Shown: positions 38,618-53,600 of the stretch, in pieces
How the letters are laid out: the number at the start of each line of letters is the position of its first letter
How positions within the stretch are numbered: position 1 is the first letter of the stretch
Origin: Myrica gale
Taxonomy: Eukaryota > Streptophyta > Magnoliopsida > Fagales > Myricaceae
NCBI GenBank assembly: GCA_963930655.1
Contig: OZ005613.1
Coordinates: forward strand, 7,820,501 to 7,884,500
Direction: 5' to 3'
DNA length: 64,000 nucleotides
Notes under the pieces: generated by a model
Told to the model about the DNA's origin: nothing
What the model saw: the letters and a program-made list of their open reading frames with translations, nothing else
Database searches by the model: none
Program-made: the position numbers and the translations under genes

Positions 38618-41600
38618 CTAATTTTTTTCATCTTTTATTTCTGTGGTTGTTGATCCCTCTGGATTTGATTGGGGAGTTAGCTCAATAGTTGCTGCCACTT
38701 GAGAAGTTTGAGCATTTACATCGGGATCCGCATCTTCTGGCAGAGGGCTTCTTGGATTTCTTAAGGGGGATTCCGTTTGCGTCGGTGTTGGAGGGCTTCC
38801 AAGATTTTGTGGGAGTTCACTTGCACGTCGGTTATTTGAAGTGTCACTTTTGTCTTGGAGTAAGTGTCTTCCGATAGAATGTGAAGCGTCTATACTATCA
38901 AATTTTTTTAATATATAACGAATTCTTTCTATTACTGAGACTTGGTTACCAAACGATCTGAAGATTTCTTGCCCGTCTCTATGGAGGAACATGAACAAAT
39001 TGAAGATCAGAGTTGCGACAGAAGCAACCCCAACGATAAGGAATAGCCCTGAGAAGCTAGAGAGGTTGAGTCTGCCAGAAGACACATGGGGGTTATTGGA
39101 GTCTGGAAAATTTGTTTGTGGTCCTAGCCAGGTATGTTCTATCTGATTCATTTGGAGTCCTTCGGTGACATTCAAGATGGCCCTTGAAACATCAGCTACA
39201 AGAGGGGAACCTTTTGGGAACGCCTGCAAGCCATATAACAAAACAAATCTTGAGAAACCATACGCCTACAAAATGACACATAGATGAGAGAAGAGAGCTC
39301 TTACGAAACCAAACCCAGCAGTATTGTATGTGGATTGAACCATGGTATACATGGAGTAATGTCCTAGAAAAAGCTTCATATAAAGGATTTCATCAAAAGC
39401 AGCGACTATACCACCATTAGCGCTTCCTTTGGAAAAAAGTTCTGCACAATGTTTCGTATTAGTATAACTCTTAAGCTGAGAATTTTTAAATTTCATCTGT
39501 TGTAAGATTTCGTAAACAAAGGAGCCATCTTGGTAGCCAACATTTGCCCCATCCTTAATAAGCTGATTGACATCAGTAAAAGTTGGTTGCAACTGTTGAA
39601 CTGTTAGGTGGGAGGACAAACTTGCAGTGTAGCTTTGAGTAAGTATGAGCACCACAAAAACCCATATGATTTCCACAGCCCTAGCACAATTGCTTGTCAC
39701 TGTCTCCTCTGTAAAGTAAGCACTTAAGTCGTTTAGGAACAAATATAATAGCATCGGTAATTCAAAATTTCCATCATATTTGAAATGGATGTCATCAATA
39801 TATTTCTGAGCAAGGCAATGGCTCCACCTATAGAGCGTTTAAGACCTCATAGCTTGGGGATAGCAACTATATATTCAAAAACACGTAAGATCTTACTTGG
39901 GAATAACAATTCTTCAGGAAGAATACTTCACTAAGATTCATCCACTTAATGCACTGTAACAATAATACTCAAAGAATTAGCCCGATGGCCTAAACAGTCA
40001 ACTAGCTAGACTAATTAACCCAAGGTAGGCTTGTAACCAAATCCTATTTGTGAGACCCCAAATTGCATTTTGTTATTTATGCTATGTACTTGTTCTCGAA
40101 TTTGATTTTGGGGGGCTGTTATTTGGCCCATTGTATTGTAAGGAATTTTATGATATTGCATTGACCTATGGAATTTTAGTATTCAAGGATATTTAAAGTA
40201 CATTTTATTATAATTTATGGCTGCTGAAATTTGGCTAAGTATTTTCATTGTGTGATAAGTTATGGTTGTGATGTTATGTTAGTGCAATTTCAATATTTTC
40301 ATCATGGCCGAATTTCTCTATGGTAATTTCCATCTGAATTCCTTGTTAATTAGATTATAATTAATTGTTGAGGTGTTTTATTTTGATATAATGACCTATG
40401 TATTTTCTTGTAGCCGAATGCAATTAAGGGTACATATAAATATGTACCTATGATATTGTATTTATTCCAAGTTTATCCTAAGTTATATTAAAGTTTCATT
40501 AGGCCAGCTAAGTAATGGTTAAGTGTACTTAGGGTGAAATAATATAGGAATCACGTGAAGGCTTTGAAAGCAAGGAGAAGAAGTGAAACGAAATAAAAAA
40601 AAAATGTTGATTGGCTGCCGCCCATGCAGCCAATGTGCATGGACGGAGGAAACAAGAAATGTTTCCTTTTGCCCCTTTTCTCTCGTTTTAGGCTAGGTTC
40701 ATGTTGTCTTTGCATTTCATTTTTCACCTCACCTCACTTAGCACTCATTTGGCCGAAACTCTCCTTCATTTCTCCATATCACTTCTCTTCCCTCTCACCA
40801 CTTTCAGCAACTGCACTCACCCCACCTTCAGCTTTACCTCAGCACCCATTTTAGTCACACACAGCTCACCTTGGTCGCACAAGAGAAGGGAGAAAGAGAG
40901 AATCCGAGTGAGAGATATAGAGCTTGGTCGAGTAGGTGAAGAAGGAGAAAAACAAGGTTAAGGGGAACAAGCCTAGGTAAGAAGTTTCGGCTCTTGCGAT
41001 TTCTTCCTCTTTGGTTTCTTCTTCAAACTCTCACTATGAATGTCTTCATATAGGTATTCTTTTACAACCTCTAGTATCCAGCTGAAACTAAGGTGAGATT
41101 CGGTTCTCTTTGAAGCTCTTGACCGAATGATCTCTTGCATGTGATGTTAAATCCTTCCTTGGCTGAATATGTTATTGGTGTCCTTCCATTGAAGTATTTT
41201 CTTGAATGATGGAGTTGTAGTGTTGTGAAGTTGCTGTTGATGGACGAAGGGATAAAGCCACGGTTTTGGGCTAATGTTGAAGGAAATGATGTTTTTGATT
41301 CTAATGTTGGATATATTAACATGCATGTGGATAGGTTGTTGTTGGCCGAATCTTGTGATCCTATTGAATGATTTAATGCTTCTGATTTGAGGTAGAATAT
41401 TGATGTTCAATGCAATGTTTGGTTAAAGCTATGGATAGATAATGTTGATGTAGGATTGGTGGTCATTGTGGCCGAATATGTTGCTGCATGTCCTTGAATT
41501 TAACTTTTGAAGATGGTTTGTGTTTGCTGATGAAAAATGTGGGATTTTAGATGATGTAGGACTTCGATCAGTGGCTTTACTCAGGGAGCAAATGTATTTA

Positions 41601-44600
41601 GAAATGAACTAACATGCATGTAAGTGAAGCGTATGAAATTGGTAGAACTTCGCAATGCATGTTGGCCGATTGTCTTGATTGTAATTTTCTTATTTGAGGT
41701 ATGACATGTTTCTTGATGTTACTTGCTGATTAAGTGCATTATAAGTTGGTTTTATAGGATAGAACAACAAGCTATCAATCAGCACGTTGGTTGTATTTTG
41801 GAGTAAAGAATGACTACACACTTGGGTTAAGTGATTGCTTTCATATGGTGTTGTCTTTAAGAGCTTGTAGAGATTCTTATATGAAACATGGAGAATTGTG
41901 ACGTTGGAACATGTCTAGGATGATTAAGGTCTAAGTCAGCAAACTAAAGAATGAAATAAGTGCAAAGGGTCACGGGTTGGCCATAGAAGGAGGAAATTAT
42001 GCATGCAAGTAATGTTGGAAATTCTTGTCAATGAAATTCTATGTGAACTTGAAAACGTAGAGATTTAAGAGCATGAAAATTAGGTCTATCCTATAGGTCT
42101 CGGCAATGGCCTTATAATACGTCTATTGATGTTAAATTGGTGGAACATGATAGCCATTAGTCCAGGCATAGTATGATGAAAAACGTGGAACAAGGAAATG
42201 GGAATTAGACGTAGTAGAGTTGCTGTTTTGGCTTGGAAGTCTTAGTATGACATGTTGTTGCTGAATTTCATGAATAAACTTTGAAATCAATGATGTCGAT
42301 GGGAAGAATCAGTGTACTTAATTGATTATAAGTGGGCTATATAATAGTCCCATCAGCAACCTTGTTGGAGTTGTTTGATGCATATGTTTAATTGTTTTTC
42401 TTCAAATTGTTTTATGAAAGCAAGTTTAAAGAAATCTTTTGTAAATGAAACCATATTTTCAAGATATGAAATTTTGGAAAACCGAAAACGTTTATAAGTA
42501 TTTTTGTTTGTCTATTTGATTAGTTTCCTAAGCGTCTAAGTGACGTATTTAACTCGCTTGTAGGTGAAGCTTCACATCAAAACTCAGGAAGATCGAGGTA
42601 AGTGGAAACTTATTCTTTTCGAAAACTGGAATGATACATGGCATTGTTTTCATGAACAAGCACGACATTATAAGCAACCATGAACACTCATTGTATCAAG
42701 CATGACATGACATGAGCATTTGCATGATTTCTTGAAAGAAAAAGAAGTTTTGTGCAAGTGATAGCATGAAAGAGTTTTTATGATAAGTTAAGTTATGGGG
42801 CTTTGGTCGGTACCGCACCAAGTTAAGAAGGTACATTCCATACTGAAGGACGTTTACGTGAAGGTTGGGCAAGTCCTTGAGGTCTGTGCAACCACACTGA
42901 AGGACGATTGAGAGGAGGTGTGGACCTCCAAGGATCGTGTCTAGCCATCAGGCCTGGGGCCACTTCAAGGGCTAGCTCGATCAGATGTTATGTCTCCAAG
43001 GGAAAGAGGGGACGGTTCTAATGAGAACGCACAACTCTGACTTCAGGGGTTAAATAGAGCGTAAGTAGCCCAGAAGATGAGAAATAATTCTTTTCAAGGA
43101 CCAAGTGTCATTTAAGTACAAGTAAATGTTTTCAAGAGTAAGAGCATGTGCATATGCAAACATGAAGCATGGATGCACGTTAAGTTTCACGATCATTCAT
43201 GATTTTCATGTTTAGGTCATAAGCTCATATTTACAAGTTCACATTTTCCCTTACTAAGTATTTTGACACACAGTTTTCAAAATGAATCACTCCAGATGTT
43301 TCAGGTGAAAGCAGTCGTGAGGACTATTTGTCTTGAGAGAGAAGACTTTCCATGTATTTTGATGTTGTGACTATTGATCGATGTGATCTGTCACTTAGGA
43401 AATGTTTAGTTTCTATGTTATGTAATTAAGATATTACTCTCCTATTTATGAGGTCAATCATGTTAGTTAAGTTATGAAGTTTCCTTGGCCTGTCTCTCTC
43501 TCTGTTTTATATCCGTTGTTAGTATGGTTAAGTTCGCTGGAGTATTCTCTCGAGATTGCTCGCGGCTGTCATTGGCCCTTCGGGAAGCGTTTGGGGCGTG
43601 CCACTATCTATTTATGACACTAAAATAATATAGTTCAAAACATAAAAATATGTTTCTATCTGGTGTCGGCTTACCAGGCTGTGGTCTATGGGCCGGCTAC
43701 CCTAAGTAAACCTACCCTTTTAGGTTCTATATATAAAACCCCAAACATTAGATTCTAGATCAAACTATAGCCTTCTACACATGATCCGGTTATCACTATT
43801 ACATTCAAAACTTAAATATCCATATCGCAACTAATCAATGATCGGGTTATAGGAATTTTCAGGTTTGGTTCCCAGTAAATTCTTACAAGTAGCAATGGCA
43901 GAAAGAGGGTTCTGTCATGTACGTGGTGGAGTGTGCAGTGTGCTATTATGCATTGGAATTATAAATAAGGAAAGGGAACCTACTTTGTGAAAAGACCACG
44001 GTTGAGAAGGCAAACCACAAGCTCGTCCCCATTTGATGTGACCAATCCCCAGCACGAAATTCGTCGTTTATCCGATGTTCAAGAACCCAAACTACAAAGC
44101 CAATGAATACAAAGAAACAACCACTTATGATCCAGAGTTCATCGCTTAAAGGCTTCAAGAAGACCCAAGCATTTTTGGGCCTGCTGTCTCTTAATGGCAC
44201 TACCATTGATACTCCAGATTCCGTATATGGCAATGTGAAATCCACATAGTTAGACCTATTTGCTAAGATCGTTATATCTCCTACCACAGCATCGAACTTC
44301 TGCAAATAAAATATTCACATCCAGTATTAATTTCCATTTATGGTTTGGATAGCAAGTGAAATTAGACGTACAACATCATGAAGTTATGCAAATAAAGCAA
44401 GGTGTAAATGTATGCTGGTCCCACACCATAAAAGGAAACAAATTTTCTGTCCTATTAATGACTCGGAAACTTTTATGTTGATTTCTTTTGTATTATGTTT
44501 CTCTTGGTAATGCAGCTATATATTGAACATGTAAGACGAAGAATTTTACCTACCCCAAGAAACACTTGATAGACCATATCGTCATACTCAGCAGTGCCTT

Positions 44601-47600
44601 TACCATCAGACTTTGCAAAGGGAACGAACTCGTAGGGAACAGCGTAAGGCAATGAGTCCATTACAGCTTTGAAAACAGCTATGCAGTACCCACTTACCAC
44701 CGTTGCGTTGGTGCTAGTATCATGTGTCACCTTAACAAATTCATTAAAACCAGCCTTCACTGGAACCCCTATTTGAAGCTTCTTCGCATTGGTTGGAATC
44801 TCCCAACCTTTGGGCATATAGCATGGCTCACCTGGCCAAATAATAGGTCCAAGACTGTTCTTGGAACTGGAATATGCCTGTGTCATAGCCGGATTCAATT
44901 TCCTTCGGAGTCCACTTTCTGGAGTCCAGAATGCAATTCCTCTTTCTCCATTACCATTCACGTTAATTATCTGAAAAGTTTCTGATTGTAGCTGTCCCTT
45001 AACTAGACTAAACTCCCCTTCAAGGCCTCTAAATCTAGTAACGAGTAAGGCTTCCCGAAGCTTAGCACCAATTTGTGAGACCCCAATAGTTTCAAGATCA
45101 GTTAAGGCGCTTGAAGCATTTGCCTTCTCAAAGCCCATATTTGTAGTCCCAATCTTCTCAACTGCCCTGGCTAGTGCTGAAGCAGAGTCATAAGCCCAAA
45201 GTCCATAAACATTTAATGCAGCATCAGTAATGGTTGGATTCTCTTGTTGGAATTTCCTTTTCCATAGAACTGTAAAATTGCCAAGCTCTTTTGATTGTGG
45301 AACATATGTCTTTACACCTAACACCCCCTGCATCGACTCAAGGATTGAAGGTTCTATCAAGTTTAAAAAATCGGCTACCCTATCGGTAATGATCCAAACA
45401 TAACCTTCACCCATCATTCCAATCTCTTTTGCCTTGGTGAAAAGTGGAGAACTGAGATTGGGCGTCATGTGCACAATGAAGACTCTAGTTTGCATTGTCA
45501 TCAACTTATACAGTTCTTGCCCTATTTCGTCATCAGTGGCTGATGGAGGAATCACACTCCGGTAAGGGACACGGACATGAATATCTTTCAAGGCATCAAT
45601 CAAATAAGGTACTATACCCTCCCCGAAATCATTGTCTACATAGATTGGGACAGCTTCTCTCCATCCAAAGGCTTTAATAAGTGCACTTATAGCCTTGACT
45701 TGAGATGAGTCATTTTGGGCAACTCGAAAAAAGTATGGACTCCGAAGGGAAGTAAGAGAAGTGCTTGTTGCCGAGAACGATATAATGGGCACCTGAGCTT
45801 TCTCCCCGAGATCAATGACAAAGTTGGCCTGCATCGAGTTTTGCGGCCCTATGATGGCATGCACTTGTACACTTTTCAATAGGTCTAGAGCTGTGTCTCG
45901 AAAACAGAAAGGAATTAGGTGCAATGTCCAATCAATCTACTAATCATTTAAAACATCAGGCGTTTGGAAATAGAGGTACAACCAAGAAATTTTCTAACGC
46001 GGAACGATTACATGCAGATGAATAGTGGTGTTAATTATTCAAAAAAAAAAATTGGTTCAGCAAAAAAAAAGAATAGTGGTCTTAATAACTAATTGAAAGC
46101 TTCAGCGAAGATTATGCAAAGTGTTCTGATTAAATGTTTGGTAATGATCTGATATATAACATATTCTTAATTTCTTGTCTAAAATAGTGGAATACGCTGC
46201 TGACCACCTATCAGAAATCACTTATTAATTCCCTGGGTCACGTACACGATCAAAGATCCTCGCATGCAATTATGCAAATACATGGAGTTCCGATTCCGAC
46301 TTTTCATATTCAATAGATGCAGATAATATATATATGCACCGGCATCTCTCCCAATCCTCCAAAAGAAGAAATGAAATCATGAAAAAGGAACGATTTAGGA
46401 TCTTACTAATTTTTTCTAGTATAAGTATCTTGAAGTTCCAACTTTTCTTCGCATTGCCGTCCTTATGTTAACTATCTTCTCAAATTTCAGTGTTTTATTC
46501 TGGTATGTCATGTGCTTGTGTTGATGAAGCTTTAACGCTGTGGAACATCTTCACAACCAGTACTTGAACTCTGTTAGTGTTTTAAATAAGTACATCTTCA
46601 AGATGAATATCTATAAACAAGAAGTTTACCTCGCTGATGCAAAGTCTTAGAAAAATTCGAAATTATTTTAAAATTTAGATTTTGAAATGTTTATTTCCTT
46701 TCAAAATTATTTTTGAAATAGAATTCAACCAACTCTATATAAATACATAGAGATCGACTAATAAAATTTGAAAAGATCATTCAAAGTTATGTTTCTCCTC
46801 CCTAGAGAGAAAATCCTTTAAATATCACTCTCATAAGCAGTCTAGAGTTTCAGACAATTTTAGTATTTGCTCTAAAATTGTTATTAATTTTTAAATAGAA
46901 AGAAAACATCTATTCACCCCTTAAGTGTTAATAAGGTTTAAACATGATTTTTCAAATCCACTACAAGAAATTATGCTTTAGGCGACAAAAATTTGGGTGT
47001 CAAACCAAATTTTGTCCCCTAAAGTGAATTTTCCATTACAAAATATTAATTTCGTCACCCAAAACCGTCCGGACCTGTCACAAACTCGTTCGGACGTGTT
47101 GCTGGTGTGACGACATACACGTGTCGCGAATGAGTGAAGAAAAAAATCGTCACAAAAAAATAACGTCCGGACTCTCAAGATACACGTTCAGACTCGTTGC
47201 AGGGTGACAAATTCCACATCGTCATAACTGAGTGATAATTAGAATCGTCACAAGTTTTACAACATTGTCCGGACTCCGTTTATAGACAGTCTGAACGAAT
47301 ATTACCTAACGAATAGTAATCGTCAGGCTAGAGTGACAAATTAAAAATCGTCAGGAATACTCTTTTCAGTCTGGACGTTATAAACCACGTTCCAACGGAA
47401 AAATACCCACGTTCGGACGGTACAAAAATGGTCCGCACAATTATAAATGTTTCTTCCACGAATCGTGCGCTTCCACGTCGCGTCAATTCATTGCAACGTC
47501 CGGAATAGACGTTCGAACTCCTTAATACAACGTCCGGATGTCTTAATTGTGCCGAACGATTTTAAACGGTTTAAAATTTGGCATTTAATACGGAGTACGA

Positions 47601-50600
47601 TGATTGGGCCATGTGTGCAGAATGCAGTCCGAACGGCCAGCATTGGGTCCGAACACCATCGACGTATTTTGAAAAGACGAACAGTTCGTCATTTTCTCTC
47701 AGAACTCAACTTTTTTCTTCACAAAACTCAGCGTAATATCACTCTCTCTTGTATCTAATCACATCCAGGTATGTTTTGCTTATTTTTAAAAAGATTTTAA
47801 TGGTGAAAACTTCATTTTTTATATTTTTTTATGTATAGAGTTTCAATTCTATTTTTTGTGTATTAGTTTGTGTTTTGGTGGAATTTTTGGGCGAGTGGGG
47901 AGGTGGACAGACGCTTCCATGGCTGAGTTAACTCGGTCATCGTTCACACAGCGTTCAGACTCATTATTTAGGAGTCCGGACAGGTTTTTGGGCGTTCAGA
48001 CTCTTGTCGTAGTGTTTTGGTGGTATGCATTGTCGTTTTCATTATGTCTGGACTCTCTTTCAACGCTTTAATGTTAAATTGAAATAGTTTTTTATCGTCT
48101 AAGGGTTAGGATGTCCGGACTCTCTTTCAACGCAGTCCAGAGGCTTTAATGTTAATTTTAAATAGTTTTTTTTATTGTCTTAGGGTTGGGATGGGTATCC
48201 AAAACGATACGTTGACATTTTGATCATGTCCGGACCCTTATTGTATAAGTCCGGACATATATTTTTATGTTCGGACGGTGTAGATTTAGTTCGGACATTG
48301 TGCTTACCATGCGAATGCTATTTTGTGCAGATTCACTAAAAAATGAGTAAGCGTCCACGTACCAGCGACCAGGCTGATGAGGAGCAATCTTCCACTCGAG
48401 CGATCATTATGTCTCGCTCGATTGTTGTCGAGCGGGACATCAAATTGGTCGACTTTAACGACCTCACATTTTAGGGTCGGACACTTCCGGAAGTGGTGGA
48501 GGGGTTAGGTTGACTTCCATTGATCCACAGGACTGGCTATGAGTAAAAAAATAAGGTGCATGAGTTTTATTGTTCTATATTACGAGCGAGGGACCTCGAG
48601 GAGCCTAGTATAGAGGTCACTGCTTGTAACGTTCCGATCATATTCTCACTGGACGAGCTGGCAAATTTCTTGGGGTACGAGAGAGATTTGACAACATTCC
48701 CAAACCTGCCAATGAGCGAGGAGGGCCGGCCTACTAAGGTCGAGGTAATCCGGACCATGATGGGTGATGATACATTGATCTTAGACGGAGCCTATATGGT
48801 ACACGAGCAGCTGCTTCCTTTTTGGAGGATCATGCATCTGATCCTATGCTCCTCCATCGACCCGAAGAAGCACACCACAGAACTGTCTTATAGCCTGGCC
48901 GAGTTCCTGTACCTGGTAGTTGTACGGGGGCTATTTGTTGATATAACATCATACGTCTACCAGTCCATTCATGCAGAGGCCTTGAAGATTGATGCTACGA
49001 CTTCATTGCCACACGAGATTCTTCTGACCGAGTTCCTGCACGCCATGCTGGTACCAAGGGTGGCGACGAGCCGAAGGCTCATCCACTGGGGGTGATCAAC
49101 AACACCGCGCTTTCCAAATCGATGGCCTAAACACGCAGAGCGCTACAAGCAGCTTGGGGTGCTAAAGGAAGATGACAGGAGCAGCCCGCGAAAGCAATGG
49201 AGAGGGAGGATCCTAGGTAGAGCTCGACCTAGAGACTTAGGCGACAGCGACCGAGTTGGATGGACGATATGATGACGGAGATGTCTCAGCGGATGCAGTT
49301 GGTCTTGCAGCCCACCCATTGCATGGTCAGTGATATCAATCGTCGTCTGACGGCTTTGGAGCAGAAGGTCACCGACATGGACGCTGGGTGGAAGAAGGAG
49401 ATCGCTGCGCTTAAGGAGAGTTTGAGGGGTGGGGCAATCGGTGCGGAGCTCTTTACCCTGACTGAGCGGGTCGTACTGATAGAGGAGAACCTTCGTCGTG
49501 TCCTAAAACTCACGGATGATGATGATGATTCGCAGTCTTCCTTACTTACTTTTATTATCACGTTTATTTTTTTATTATGTTTTGAGGAGATTTACTTTTA
49601 TATTATGTTTTATGGACATGTATAGATTTTATTTGATGTTTTTGTTCATATTATGTTTTATGTCATTTCAGTTATGTCATTTGTATTTATTAGAACTTAA
49701 TATAATATGTTAATTAATATTACGTTTATAATTTCGGTACACTCATTCAAAAAAATATTTATTATTTACATTATTAACTAACTTTGGTTATTTAAAATTT
49801 GCTAATAAAGTTAATTAAAAAATGAAATAAATAAATACATATTGTCCTAATACGTTCGGAACTTAATTTATCCGTACGGACTATATAATGTCAAATTGAA
49901 CGGTGTCATCTTATATAACAAAAACCGTCGGAACACATTTTTAGACGGTCGGGACTCCTGAAATTCAAAATACCGTCCGGACTCATGTTTAATATCGTGC
50001 GGACGTGATTGTTTGTTATCAGATGCTACAGTGTTGGTATTTCCTAAACAGTCTCGGGTAATGTAAGGTAGTGTTCGGACGGTATGCTACGGTCCGAACG
50101 TATATGTTAATGAGCATACGCTGTCGTTTGAGAATTAATAAAACGGTTTGTTGAACTTTAAGAGGGAGTATGGACGGTGAAATAGTAGTTCAGATGTATA
50201 TGAAACTTTTGGCGGCATGAATTTGCTCGAAAACTAATACACGTATACGTCCGAACGCCTTTTATCTGTCCGAACGATATTCACGCGTATGAAAGTTACA
50301 GATTCGCAGACGGTGGAGGAAAAACGGAGAAAAAAAGCAAATGAGAGTTTTGAGCACGAGGAGAGGCGGAGAGCTGATTTTTGGCATTCAATCTCATTGA
50401 GAAGGGTGTGAAAAGAACATATCTTTGAGAATTTGAAGTTGGATTGCATTTGAGGTTAGTGGTTTTAAATTGAATTATTTTAGGATGAAAAACTTGCATT
50501 CTAATACATGAAACCATGTGTATTTCAAAATTTTAGGTTTTGAAATGATAGTAATGGAGTTTGGGGTTGGTTGTGATGTGTTTATATTGAAGTTTTTGTG

Positions 50601-53600
50601 ATTTTGGTTGATTTTGATAAGGTTTTTGGATTGAAAATTGAGTCTGTGCGTCGAAGAAATGTCTTGTTCGACAATCGCAGTCCGGACGGTTGATTTACCG
50701 TCCGGACGCTATTGGTTGGTTCAGACGCTTTGTAATACACGTCCGAACGTATTTGAATATGGTTCGGACTGTTATGTAACTTCGGAACGTAATTTGTTGT
50801 AATGTCATGCATTCATTTAGTAGCTCTAGACCCCGCTTAAAAATTACACGAAGTGTCTTTCGGATACACATTCAGCATTGAGCTTACACACTTGCCTTAA
50901 ATGGTGGGTGTTTAGGCTCACTGTTGTAGGCGTGTATCTGGGGACTGAGGGGAATGCTGTCAAAATTTCTAAAGCATCGATCACAATGGTCGGGTCATTT
51001 ACGTGCAGTACGTGATATTGTATACTTGAATGGGATAGGACCTATCACCTGAAGAAATTAGAGTTGAGTATGAATGTCATCGTTGTTTGCATTATTGTTT
51101 GTATTTTTGTCTTTGAAGGAACAATATGGATAAGTGCTGGATTTATGAGGCTGATAGACTCAAAAGTGCGAAGTATAGTGATGGTGTTCGTGATTTTATG
51201 AGTGTTACCCGTAGTTATGCAGATAGTCGGGGTCTGATAAGATGTCCACGTAATAGATGTAAAAATGTGTTGTTCCAACGTGTAGACGGGATGAAGGATC
51301 ATTTATTCATAATTGGGTTTGACCAGAGTTACACTCATTGGGTATTTCACGGAGAGTCAATTTCAAAAGTTCCTAATCGTGTGGTGAATTTAGAACCTGA
51401 ACCGTGCAGCGATGACTCTGAGGGAAACATAAATGATGATATGAGAGACATGTTAGAATATTTTGAGGCGGGAGCAGGGGTTGATGAGAATATACCCGGT
51501 CCTGAAACAGTCCAGTCTGAGTCTGGAGACAGATTTTCTGCGTACACCAAGTTATGGGCGGATGCTAAGCGACAGTTGTATCCCGGGTGTAAGAAGTACT
51601 CCAAGTTGTCTTTCGTTGTTAGGTTATTTAATGTCAAGTCAGAGAATAATTTGACTGTAAAGGCGTTTGAAGATATGTTGGGCTTGATAAAAGATGCTTT
51701 GCCGGAGGGGGAGACACTTCCTAAATCTTATTATGAGGCTGAAAAGTTAAGAAAGAATTTAGGATTTAGCTACGATAACATATGTGCGTGCTTAAATGAC
51801 AGTGTACTATTTTGGAAGGAGCATAGTGAGTTACAAGAGTGTCCAGTGTGTTGGGAATCGAGGTGGAAGTACAGTCGAAATAACAAATCAAAGGTTCCTA
51901 AAAAATGTTGCGGCATTTTCCCTTGAAACCTAGGTTGCAGAGATTGTTTTTATCAAGGCAGACAACAACGGATATGCGGTGGCACCATGAGAAGCGTATG
52001 GTTGAAGATGGGGTGATGAGGCATCCTGCAGACTCTAAGGTATGGAAGGACCTAGATAAGAAGTATGAATGGTTTGGTCGAGAATCTCGGAATGTCCGTT
52101 TGGGTTTGGCATCTGATGGGTTCAATCCTTTTGGTAACACCGAAGGAAAGCTGACCGTAAATATCCCTGATGGACGTACGGGCGGTGATGACAAGGCGTC
52201 CTCAATGCTCTCGACCCATATTGGTGCGCTCGTTCGACAACATGTCCCATTTGAGAAGAGTAAGTGGAAGGAGGTCCCCGATTAGGTTAAATCGTATGTG
52301 ATGAATCGAGTGTTGATAAGTATAATTTATTAAAATTTAATTGTTGAGACTTTTTTACGTTTCTAACTGTTATATATGTTAAGGATGACTTCCAAATCGA
52401 TTACGACCGAGCCGAGGATCGCATCACTGTGACGTCAACGATGAACACAGTGTACAGGACGCACAAAAATAGAATGTTCCAGCATTACTCAGTGTTCAAT
52501 TCCAAAGAAGAGGCGTTAGAGCACCCGTATCCCGATATGAACAAGGAAGAATGGACTCGTGTTTGTGATTTATTCGCGAGCAAAGAATTTTAGGTAAAAC
52601 ATTTTCTTTCTGATCTGAACGTTTATTTTAGCTATATGTTTAATTGCGTTACCAATTGTAAATGTACAATGCGGAGAAGGAGTGCAATCAACAAGGAGAA
52701 TAGAGCTAAGCTGAATATTGTACACACATCAGGAGTGAGATCCTTCCAACGCGCTAGAGCGTTGTTAGTAAGTAATAAATTTACATTTACATTTCTATTA
52801 TTTATTATTTAAATAAATGACTTAGGCATTTTTATATGTAAGTTCTATAATTCTTTTAGTGTACAGAAAAATCCAGAATTTGATGAAATTAGTCCTTCGT
52901 TGCTTTATAAAAAGACGCATACTACTAAAGATGGCATGTGGACTTCAGAAGATGCACGAGAAAATTTTGTATGTTGTAAAGTTAGTTTTAATGATGCATT
53001 TGGATGCGTTTATGTTACATATATACTATTTTTATCTACTTTTCTATTTCTTTAGGAAAAAATAGAGGCGTTACAGTTGTAGCACGAGTCAGAGGAAAGT
53101 CATACATTGAAGTGGAGATCTTCACTGAGGTGTTGGAGACGAAAGCGGGTTACGTTCGAGCTTTAGGCCGTTCAGTACGGTCTGTTAGATCCTCTTCATC
53201 AGCATCGTCTGTTGATTTGTCCCGGAGATTGGAGGAGGCCAGATTACAGATTGAGGAGATGAGGGCTAGATAGTTGGAATATGAAGTGCTTCTAGTTAAG
53301 CGGTCAGATATGGAGCAGACGATGCGAGAGCATCTGCAGATGATGGAGGAGCAGCAACGAAAGAAAGACGAAGAGCTGATGAAGATGATGGCGGAGCAGC
53401 AACGGAAAAAAGACGAAGAGCACCAGAAGATGATGCAGGAGCAGCAAAAGAACCTAGTGGAACAACAAGAACGGAGGATGCAACTAAAGGCGGAGCAGAT
53501 GCGTGAGCAGCTGATATAGCAGATGAGACAGATGCAATCTCGTTCGACACCCAAAAGAAAATTTTGGTAAATTTATATATTTTTACTATTTTGTCAATAT

